A DNA stretch of 5,584 nucleotides from an uncultured Clostridium sp. (GTDB taxonomy: Bacteria > Bacillota > Clostridia > Lachnospirales > Lachnospiraceae), in the NCBI GenBank assembly GCA_958349075.1, contig CATWBR010000314.1:1-5584 (forward strand), written 5' to 3'. The notes below the pieces were generated by a model. The model did not search any database and was not told the DNA's origin. It worked only from the letters and a program-made list of their open reading frames with translations. Position numbers and translations under genes: made by a program. This document shows positions 1-5,036 of the stretch, in pieces (the stretch's first letter is position 1; each line of letters starts with the position of its first letter).

Positions 1-29
1 CGGGAGCGTGTCCCCGAAGGAATTTTTTT
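1..29 (+). terminator. possible terminator remnant at window edge
   Basis: A short GC-rich inverted repeat (GGGA at 2-5 with TCCC at 11-14, five-base loop) is followed, after a short gap, by a run of seven T at 23-29. This resembles the tail of a rho-independent terminator for a plus-strand gene lying left of the window. The stem is short and may be truncated by the window edge. It could also be chance. Confidence 0.25.
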
Positions 30-140
30 CTCCGGATTCCCCCTCACCATAACCATCCACCGGGACTGAAGACTCATATCCAACCTCCCACTACCCCGTC
101 CGCCGTCTTTCAGAGGCGTCCTCGCATCTCAACTAAATCC

Positions 141-1025
141 CTATGTAGGATTCATTTCCCCCAGCCGGATAAATTCATCCATCTCTTTCGTTTTCCACTT
201 TTCCTTATGGTAAAAAATCTGGCGGTACATTGCGGTGTGGAAGTCTTCCACCTCAAGAACCGACAGCCGCTTTTCCTCCGCGCTTTTCTGCACTGCAAAA
301 TAAGGAAGAAACGAAAGCCCTCTATTCTCTTCAATCATGCGGATAATAAATTCCGTATTGCTGATTTCCAGGAATGGAGAGAGGATCATCTGCCTGGATG
401 CCAGGAAGCGGTCCAGGGCCCGCCTGTAATTGGCATTTTTCTCGGTCAGGAAAAAGGGTTCTCTGAGCAGTTCTTCCAGCCTTAGATGGCCGCGCCCGGC
501 AAGCTCGAATTCGGGTGAGGAGACAAAGACCACTTCCTCCCGCATCTCCATCACCTTAATCCAGTTGTTATTATACCTGGGCTCATCCAGGATATAGATA
601 AGATCCAACTGATTGTGCTCCATCATCTCGATCAGCTCTTCCGGGGAGGCCGTGGTAATCCGGATGGCTACCTTCGGATGGTGTTCCCTGAAGTAGCGGA
701 GGATGGGTGGAAATTTGGAAAAGCAGAGGGATTCAATCGTTCCGATATGAAGAGAATTTTTGAGCTCCGTGTCGCTGTCCAGAGACAGTTTTGCCTTGTT
801 TACTTCATGAAGAATGTTGTAGGCATAGGTGCAGAACCGGTTTCCCTGATCCGTGAGCGTGATCCGTTTTCCGATCCGGTCAAAGAGTCTGGCATTCAAT
901 TCCTGCTCCAGAAGACGGATCTGTACTGTGACTGCGGACTGGGAATACCCCAGACTTTCGGCGGCTTTGGAAAAACTTTGAAGCTGCACGACGCGGATGA
1001 ATGTGACAAGCTGGCGGATCTCCAT
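141..1025 (-). CDS. LysR-family transcriptional regulator
   Basis: This is a DNA-binding regulator of 294 residues, the usual LysR length (about 300). The N-terminal winged helix-turn-helix spans roughly residues 1-60. Residues 17-37 carry the typical helix-turn-helix pattern (SFSKAAESLGYSQSAVTVQI), followed by the LEQELNARLF wing motif. A type 2 periplasmic-binding-protein-like effector domain follows from about residue 90 (SLHIGTIESL) to the end. The ATG start at 1025 is supported by AAGGAGG at 1033-1039 and by the canonical MEIRQLVTF opening. The gene is divergent from the symporter-sdaAB-sdaAA operon, with 218 bp between the starts. That is the classic layout for a LysR protein that controls its neighbour and itself. 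I infer that it activates serine uptake and catabolism in response to L-serine or a product. The effector cannot be read from sequence, so I give no gene symbol. Confidence 0.95.
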   Translation of the reverse strand: MEIRQLVTFIRVVQLQSFSKAAESLGYSQSAVTVQIRLLEQELNARLFDRIGKRITLTDQGNRFCTYAYNILHEVNKAKLSLDSDTELKNSLHIGTIESLCFSKFPPILRYFREHHPKVAIRITTASPEELIEMMEHNQLDLIYILDEPRYNNNWIKVMEMREEVVFVSSPEFELAGRGHLRLEELLREPFFLTEKNANYRRALDRFLASRQMILSPFLEISNTEFIIRMIEENRGLSFLPYFAVQKSAEEKRLSVLEVEDFHTAMYRQIFYHKEKWKTKEMDEFIRLGEMNPT

Positions 1026-1032
1026 TCTGGCT

Positions 1033-1039
1033 CCTCCTT
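1033..1039 (-). promoter_or_regulatory. ribosome binding site of the LysR gene
   Basis: The minus strand reads AAGGAGG here, seven bases before the ATG at 1025. This fixes the start of the regulator. A poor -10-like TATAGT on the minus strand at 1064-1059 may belong to the regulator's promoter, but I see no convincing -35 at proper spacing. Confidence 0.8.
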
Positions 1040-1063
1040 CTATTAAAATTTTTCAACAACTAT

Positions 1064-1087
1064 ATGAAATCTACGAATTTGATTCAT
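1064..1087. promoter_or_regulatory. inverted repeat, candidate LysR operator
   Basis: ATGAAATC at 1064-1071 is mirrored by GATTCAT at 1081-1087, a near-perfect inverted repeat lacking one base in the right arm. It overlaps the -35 hexamer of the plus promoter (1079-1084). LysR regulators bind imperfect dyads containing T-N11-A, and T1065/A1077 and T1070/A1082 both satisfy that pattern. Its position between divergent genes suits an operator for the adjacent LysR protein. AT-rich sequence yields such dyads by chance, so the call is tentative. Confidence 0.4.
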
Positions 1088-1107
1088 GCATATTGTCATG
1101 ATATAAT
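1079..1107 (+). promoter_or_regulatory. sigma-A type promoter of the serine operon
   Basis: TTGATT (1079-1084) and a perfect TATAAT (1102-1107) are separated by exactly 17 bases. TG at 1099-1100 gives an extended -10 (TGATATAAT). Transcription would start near 1114, leaving a leader of about 130 nt before the symporter ATG. The spacer carries a second dyad, TCATG (1084-1088) and CATGA (1097-1101), so a bound regulator could act directly on polymerase. This is the best promoter in the window and would drive all three downstream plus-strand genes. Confidence 0.75.
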
Positions 1108-1243
1108 ACATAAACCACGACGTCAATCGTGAATTTGCACTAATTTGAGCACTCGCAGCCAATCGCTTCGCGCGGGTGTTCCGTCAAGCTGCACCGTCAA
1201 AGTATTCAAACAGAACAACCAAAAAATGGAGGGAACATGAATC
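1108..1243 (+). other. 5' leader of the serine operon
   Basis: This is the untranslated leader between the promoter and the symporter start. It contains CACGA (1116-1120) with TCGTG (1127-1131), a five-base stem with a six-base loop near the expected transcript 5' end. It also contains three CGTCAA copies (1121-1126, 1182-1187, 1195-1200) and AATTTG at 1132-1137 and 1142-1147. GGTG (1175-1178) can pair with CACC (1192-1195). Bases 1149-1200 are about 63% GC by hand count, against about 21% for 1041-1110. I recognise no known riboswitch or T-box consensus. Whether it regulates anything is unknown. Confidence 0.4.
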
Positions 1244-1246
1244 ATG
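1226..1246 (+). promoter_or_regulatory. RBS and ambiguous start region of the symporter
   Basis: GGAGGG (1228-1233) is followed by two ATGs. The one at 1237 is only four bases after GGAGG and opens an out-of-frame 8-codon reading frame ending at TAA 1261-1263. The one at 1244 is eleven bases away and opens the symporter. A further ATG at 1226 gives a four-residue frame closed by TGA at 1238-1240, in frame with the symporter, so no upstream start is possible for the real protein. The SD spacing is therefore suboptimal for the true start. Confidence 0.6.
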
Positions 1247-2455
1247 GAAAAGAAAGCATTTAAGCTGGGGCTTGTCCCCAAACTCATCATTGCCATCATC
1301 ATCGGCATTCTAATCGGGCAGTTTCTGCCGGAGGGCTTCTGCCGCTTCGTTGTTACACTGTCCGGCATTTTCAGCACCTTTTTGAAGTTTGTCATCCCGT
1401 TAATGATCCTGGCCTACGTGACCATGGGAATCGCTGATTTATCTCAGGGCGCAGGAAAACTGCTGCTGATCACGGTGGCCTTGGCTTACGGCTCCACTCT
1501 GATCGCCGGCTCCTGCTCTTACCTGGTGTCCTCCGGCCTGTTCCCCAGTTTCATGAGCGAGGGCGCTTTGGATCAGATTGCCGCCACGGCAGGCGTCTCC
1601 GTGGATTCCTATTTCAGCATCTCCATCACACCCATTTTGGACACGCTTTCAGCCGTAGTCTTGGCTTTTATCCTGGGCCTCTGCCTTTCTGTAATGCGCG
1701 GGAAGGAAATTGGCAATACTCTCTATGAGGCTGTGAAGGATTTCTCCTGCATCATCGACAAAGTGCTTCATACCGCCATCATCCCGCTCCTTCCGCTCTA
1801 TATCTGCGGAACATTTGTGGATATGACGAAGTCCGGAAAAACATTTGCTATTTTAAGCATCCTGTGGAAAGTATTCCTCGTTGTCATCGTGATGCACCTG
1901 ATCTGCATTCTGATTCAGTTTATTATCGCCGGAACCGTAAGCAAAAAGAATCCTTTTACCTTGATCAAAAATCAGATTCCGGGATATACGACCGCACTTG
2001 GAACCCAGTCTTCCGCCGCTACAATCCCGGTCAACCTTCAGTGTGCCGCAGCAGACGGCGTCAGTGAGCAGATTCGGAACTTTGTCGTCCCGCTCTGTGC
2101 CAACATCCATATGGCCGGCTCCATGATCACCATCACAGCCTGCGCCACCGCAGTCTGTCTGATGAACCAGCTTCCAATCAGCCTGGGCACCGTGATTCCG
2201 TTTATCATGACGCTGGGCATTGCTATGGTGGCGTCTCCGGGCGCACCCGGCGGATCCATCATGACCGCGCTTCCTTTCCTGTACATGGTTTTCGGCGCCG
2301 TAGCCGGAGATTCGGAGGGACCGATCTGCGCTATCATGGTTGCGCTCTACATCACGCAGGATTCCTTCGGAACAGCCTGCAATGTATCAGGGGACAATGC
2401 AATCGGAGTAATTGTCGATACTATTTATAAGAAATGTATTTCTAAAACGGCATAG
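1244..2455 (+). CDS. SstT-like dicarboxylate/amino acid:cation symporter
   Basis: This is an integral membrane secondary transporter of the DAACS family, 403 residues, near the usual 400-430. Hydrophobic segments run from residue 10 onward. The family landmarks are in order: the serine-rich HP1 loop LGTQSSAATIPV (252-263), the TM7 signature NIHMAGSMITIT (287-298), the HP2 loop SPGAPGGSIM (331-340), and the TM8 signature QDSFGTACNVSGD (372-384). The HP1, TM7 and TM8 motifs resemble the serine/threonine:Na+ symporter SstT more than glutamate or C4-dicarboxylate carriers. At the TM8 position where aspartate/glutamate carriers have the arginine that binds the acidic side chain, this protein has Gly376. 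It is followed after 12 bp by sdaAB, and the sdaAB RBS abuts its stop. I infer import of L-serine or another small neutral amino acid with Na+. Threonine is possible. No gene symbol is given because sstT orthology is not proven. Confidence 0.9.
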   Translation: MEKKAFKLGLVPKLIIAIIIGILIGQFLPEGFCRFVVTLSGIFSTFLKFVIPLMILAYVTMGIADLSQGAGKLLLITVALAYGSTLIAGSCSYLVSSGLFPSFMSEGALDQIAATAGVSVDSYFSISITPILDTLSAVVLAFILGLCLSVMRGKEIGNTLYEAVKDFSCIIDKVLHTAIIPLLPLYICGTFVDMTKSGKTFAILSILWKVFLVVIVMHLICILIQFIIAGTVSKKNPFTLIKNQIPGYTTALGTQSSAATIPVNLQCAAADGVSEQIRNFVVPLCANIHMAGSMITITACATAVCLMNQLPISLGTVIPFIMTLGIAMVASPGAPGGSIMTALPFLYMVFGAVAGDSEGPICAIMVALYITQDSFGTACNVSGDNAIGVIVDTIYKKCISKTA

Positions 2456-2460
2456 GGAGG
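2456..2460 (+). promoter_or_regulatory. RBS of sdaAB
   Basis: GGAGG immediately follows the symporter TAG stop (2453-2455) and lies seven bases before the ATG at 2468. The tight junction indicates co-transcription and possible translational coupling of transporter and dehydratase. Confidence 0.85.
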
Positions 2461-2467
2461 TTTACCA

Positions 2468-3136
2468 ATGTCATTCATCAGTGTATTTGATGTTCTGGGC
2501 CCCAACATGATCGGGCCCTCCAGTTCCCACACGGCGGGCGCCGCCGTCATCGCCTTCCTGGCTCAGAAGATGGTCGGGAGTCCGCTTAAAAAGGTAGAAT
2601 TCACGCTCTACGGCTCCTTCGCCAAGACATACCGCGGCCATGGAACCGACCGTGCCCTTCTGGGCGGTATCATGGGTTTTGCGACGGACGACAAAAGAAT
2701 CCGCGATTCTTTCCAGATTGCAAAGGAACGCGGCCTGGAGTTCTCCTTTACCGCCAATGAGGAAGAGACGGAGATCCACCCCAATACGGTGGACATCCGC
2801 ATGACCGGACAGGATGAACGCGTCATGACGGTGCGCGGAGAATCCCTGGGCGGCGGAAAGGTCCGCATCGTGCGTATCAACCAGGTGAAGGTGGAATTTA
2901 CGGGCGAATACAGCGCCGTCATCGTTATCCACCAGGACAGGCCCGGTGTGGCTGCCCATATCACCAAATGCCTGAGCGACCGCAACGTGAATATTGCTTT
3001 CATGAGACTGTTCCGCGAATCCAAGGGACACACCGCCTACACGATTGCAGAGTCGGATGGCCGCCTCCCGGAAGACGTCACGGAAATGCTGAAGGAAAAT
3101 TGCCACGTACACGATGTCATGATCGTCCAGTCATAG
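2468..3136 (+). CDS. sdaAB: L-serine ammonia-lyase (dehydratase), beta subunit
   Basis: This is one half of the iron-sulfur L-serine dehydratase that converts L-serine to pyruvate and ammonia in the cytoplasm. At 222 residues it matches the family's usual length (about 220). The N-terminal serine dehydratase beta domain shows GPSSSHTAG (16-24), YGSFAKTYRGHGTDRAL (48-64) and IHPNTVDIRM (103-112), then GESLGGGKVRIVRIN (124-138). A C-terminal ACT domain occupies about 149-220 (YSAVIVIHQDRPGVAAHIT). ACT domains of this family are linked to serine sensing. This subunit lacks the cluster cysteines, which are in SdaAA. The start is fixed by GGAGG seven bases upstream. It lies between the symporter and sdaAA, with 56 bp to the latter. 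Beta-before-alpha order is normal for Firmicutes. Confidence 0.97.
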   Translation: MSFISVFDVLGPNMIGPSSSHTAGAAVIAFLAQKMVGSPLKKVEFTLYGSFAKTYRGHGTDRALLGGIMGFATDDKRIRDSFQIAKERGLEFSFTANEEETEIHPNTVDIRMTGQDERVMTVRGESLGGGKVRIVRINQVKVEFTGEYSAVIVIHQDRPGVAAHITKCLSDRNVNIAFMRLFRESKGHTAYTIAESDGRLPEDVTEMLKENCHVHDVMIVQS

Positions 3137-3176
3137 AGCGTGTTTGGAAATTGCTTTTTGATTTTCATTCCATTGT

Positions 3177-3182
3177 AAGGAG
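3177..3182 (+). promoter_or_regulatory. RBS of sdaAA
   Basis: AAGGAG lies ten bases before the ATG at 3193, in the AT-rich 56-bp gap after sdaAB. TGGAA (3145-3149) and TTCCA (3168-3172) in the gap could form a weak five-base stem, but I see no strong terminator. Read-through from sdaAB is expected. Confidence 0.75.
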
Positions 3183-3192
3183 TAATTAAATT

Positions 3193-4065
3193 ATGGATTT
3201 TAAGAATGCGAAAGAATTGCTGGAATTATGCAGAATCAATCATATCCCGATCTCCGACGTGATGAGACAGCGGGAATGTGAGCTGGGCGAGACGACACCC
3301 GATACGATCCGCCACCGCATGAACCGGGTGCTGGAGATCATGCGGGAATCCGCCTCCTCTCCCATCAAATGCCCGGGTAAATCGATGGGCGGCCTGATAG
3401 GAGGCGAGGCAAAAAAGCTCAGTGTCCACCACGCAAAGGGGAAGAATATCTGCGGCTCCGTCTTGAGCCGTGGAATCACCTATGCCATGGCGGTCCTTGA
3501 AGTCAATGCTTCCATGGGACTCATTGTAGCCGCTCCGACCGCCGGCTCTTCCGGTATCGTCCCGGGCCTTTTACTGGCCCTGCAGGAAGAATACCATATC
3601 TCGGACGATCGGCTGTGCGACGCTCTGTTTAACGCAGGGGCCATCGGCTATCTGGCCATGCGCAATGCCACCGTGGCGGGCGCCGTCGGCGGCTGTCAGG
3701 CCGAGGTCGGCGTCGCCTCCGCCATGGCTGCCTCGGCTGCCGTGGAACTGATGGGCGGCGAACCGCAGCAATGCCTGTATGCCGCATCTACCGTTCTGAT
3801 GAACATGCTCGGCCTTGTCTGCGATCCGGTCGGCGGGCTGGTGGAATATCCCTGTCAGAACCGCAATGCCGCAGGCGTGGCAAACGCGCTGATCGCCGCG
3901 GAGATGGCTCTGTCGGGCATCCCGCAGTTAATTCCCCTGGATGAGATGATTGCATCCATGTACTCCGTTGGGAAACGTCTTCCGGTCGAACTGCGTGAAA
4001 CGGCGCTCGGCGGCTGTGCCGCCACCCCCACGGGGTGCGCCCTCTGTCAGGCGGGAGGACATTGA
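3193..4065 (+). CDS. sdaAA: L-serine ammonia-lyase (dehydratase), alpha subunit
   Basis: This is the catalytic, cluster-bearing chain of the two-subunit iron-sulfur L-serine dehydratase (L-serine to pyruvate and ammonia). It has 290 residues, normal for the family. Landmarks are CPGKSMGGLIGGEAKK (60-75), the glycine-rich PTAGSSGIVPG (115-125), GGCQAEVGVA (166-175), CDPVGGLVEYPCQNRN (210-225) and the C-terminal RETALGGCAATPTG (268-281). By family analogy the [4Fe-4S] ligands are Cys168, Cys210 and Cys221. The enzyme is expected to be oxygen-sensitive, which suits an anaerobe. The last 16 residues hold three further cysteines (275, 282, 285) and end in GGH. I think the typical tail of this family is poorer in cysteine. 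Together with SdaAB and the upstream symporter it forms a serine import-and-degradation unit. The gene is last in the operon, with a hairpin 47 bases after its stop. Confidence 0.97.
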   Translation: MDFKNAKELLELCRINHIPISDVMRQRECELGETTPDTIRHRMNRVLEIMRESASSPIKCPGKSMGGLIGGEAKKLSVHHAKGKNICGSVLSRGITYAMAVLEVNASMGLIVAAPTAGSSGIVPGLLLALQEEYHISDDRLCDALFNAGAIGYLAMRNATVAGAVGGCQAEVGVASAMAASAAVELMGGEPQQCLYAASTVLMNMLGLVCDPVGGLVEYPCQNRNAAGVANALIAAEMALSGIPQLIPLDEMIASMYSVGKRLPVELRETALGGCAATPTGCALCQAGGH

Positions 4066-4112
4066 GTAATTTCCCCGGAGAAAAACGGAAACCGTCATAT
4101 ATACAGGTAATT

Positions 4113-4149
4113 GAAAGTCCCCGTACCATGATCCGGTACGGGGACTTTC
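4113..4149. terminator. strong hairpin terminator between convergent operons
   Basis: GAAAGTCCCCGTACC (4113-4127) and its exact complement GGTACGGGGACTTTC (4135-4149) form a perfect 15-bp stem with a seven-base loop. On the plus strand it is followed by TTTATC, and the stem itself ends in CTTTC, giving a U-rich tail after sdaAA. On the minus strand the tail is CTTTCAATTACC, which is weaker. It starts nine bases beyond the stop of the exporter permease, so it probably serves both converging transcripts, more efficiently on the plus side. Confidence 0.9.
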
Positions 4150-4158
4150 TTTATCATT

Positions 4159-4941
4159 CTAAAGCACGTCTGAAAAATGCGGCCTCAATTTTTTGAACAC
4201 CTTAAGCCCGATTACCATAAGTATCAGCGTTACCGACCAAAAATAAATGGTCATCGTAGGACGTTCAAAGAACCAGTTTCCGGTCATCATACTGTCCCTG
4301 TATCCCGCTGCAATATAATAAAATGGGTTAAGCTTGAAGACAATACGCTCGTCGTACATGATCGGAGTCAGCCACATGCCAAACTGCAGACAGATTCCCA
4401 CAATCTGGGCCATATCCTTAAAAAAGACCTGGACCGCACTGGTAAAATAAATCAGCGCCAGGCTGAACATCGAGGCCGCAAAGGAATAATACAGGATCTG
4501 GAACCAGGTAATCATAGGATTATAGCCGCTGACCACATATAGTCCTACCATTATTACAAGAAAACATACATGTACCATAAAGCAGGAAATCAGTTTGATA
4601 ATCGGCAGCATTTCTACTTCGAACACTACCTTTTTAACAAGATAGTGGTATTCCTGCAGACAATTAGTCCCCGTATTCAATACTTCACTGAAGAAAAACC
4701 AGGGAATAAGACCAGGCGCCAGCCAAATGACGTATACGTCCCCGACGGGCGGCGCATTTTTCATACCGTGCTCACCGAATATGAACGCATACAGCGTAAT
4801 TGTCACAAGCGGCTGGACAAACATCCAGACCACACCGAAATAGGAACCGACAAACCGTTTTCTGAAATCTGCCTTCGACAGATCCAGAATCAATTTTCTT
4901 TTGTTAACAATCCCCTTTACAAGGGCAATCAATTCTTTCAT
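4159..4941 (-). CDS. ABC-2 type polysaccharide/teichoic acid exporter permease (TagG/Wzm-like)
   Basis: This is the membrane subunit of an ABC exporter that moves lipid-linked polysaccharide or teichoic acid across the cytoplasmic membrane. It is 260 residues long, as usual. A cytoplasmic N-terminus carries LSKADFRKRFVGSYFGVVW (21-39), the signature of this permease group. About six hydrophobic segments follow (roughly 34-56, 67-90, 113-138, 145-170, 174-194, 230-248), with the late LTPIMY (191-196) and LNPFYY (204-209) motifs. The protein ends in KKLRPHFSDVL, typical of TagG/RfbA-like permeases. The start at 4941 has GGAGG at 4948-4952. The gene lies 95 bp downstream of rfbC on the same strand, which suggests a rhamnose-containing surface polymer. 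Its ATPase partner is not in the window, and nothing follows on this strand but the terminator. The exact polymer cannot be deduced, so no symbol is given. Confidence 0.93.
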   Translation of the reverse strand: MKELIALVKGIVNKRKLILDLSKADFRKRFVGSYFGVVWMFVQPLVTITLYAFIFGEHGMKNAPPVGDVYVIWLAPGLIPWFFFSEVLNTGTNCLQEYHYLVKKVVFEVEMLPIIKLISCFMVHVCFLVIMVGLYVVSGYNPMITWFQILYYSFAASMFSLALIYFTSAVQVFFKDMAQIVGICLQFGMWLTPIMYDERIVFKLNPFYYIAAGYRDSMMTGNWFFERPTMTIYFWSVTLILMVIGLKVFKKLRPHFSDVL

Positions 4942-4947
4942 TAAGAA

Positions 4948-4952
4948 CCTCC
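4948..4952 (-). promoter_or_regulatory. RBS of the exporter permease
   Basis: The minus strand reads GGAGG six bases before the ATG at 4941, fixing the start. A second purine-rich GAGGAG (4982-4987, minus) sits before a GTG at 4975 that opens a 23-codon frame overlapping the permease start. I do not call that frame a gene. Confidence 0.8.
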
Positions 4953-5005
4953 GGACTGATTTCTGTAAAAGTCACCGTTCACTCCTCTTTCGTAAAACGA
5001 CAGCG

Positions 5006-5028
5006 GGCTCACGGCCACCCGTAAAGCC
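5006..5028 (-). other. possible hairpin between rfbC and the permease
   Basis: Reading the minus strand, GGCT and AGCC enclose ACGG and CCGT with a GTGG loop and a small internal bulge, starting nine bases after the rfbC stop. There is no proper T-run after it, so it is not a standard terminator. It might stabilise or pause the transcript between the two genes, or mean nothing. Confidence 0.25.
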
Positions 5029-5036
5029 AAACGGCC

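Noticed and set aside
1148..1200. Possible T-box or other riboswitch in the serine operon leader
   Set aside because: The leader (about 130 nt) has no T-box consensus (GGTGG-ACCGCG type) and no terminator hairpin before the symporter. The stems I can find are only four or five base pairs. I keep it only as an unexplained leader.
1123..1395. A 90-codon minus-strand open frame across the serine leader and symporter start
   Set aside because: It is antisense to the symporter's clear family sequence over most of its length, has low-complexity methionine-rich composition from the opposite strand, and has no recognisable domain.
2471..3112. Long minus-strand open frame of 213 codons antisense to sdaAB
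   Set aside because: It lies entirely opposite an unmistakable serine dehydratase subunit with all family motifs. GC-rich coding DNA commonly leaves the opposite strand open, and the predicted protein has no domain I recognise.
3136..3143. GAGCGTGT at the end of sdaAB also occurs at 4-11
   Set aside because: It is an eight-base match with no extended similarity or shared context, so chance is sufficient.
3137..3192. Weak stem (TGGAA/TTCCA) in the sdaAB-sdaAA gap as attenuator or internal terminator
   Set aside because: The stem is only five AT/GC pairs with an 18-base loop and has no T-run after it. The two subunits are needed together, so termination here is unlikely.
4177..4944. Two plus-strand open frames (121 and 124 codons) opposite the exporter permease
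   Set aside because: They are shadows of the permease, with hydrophilic non-family sequence and no good ribosome binding sites.
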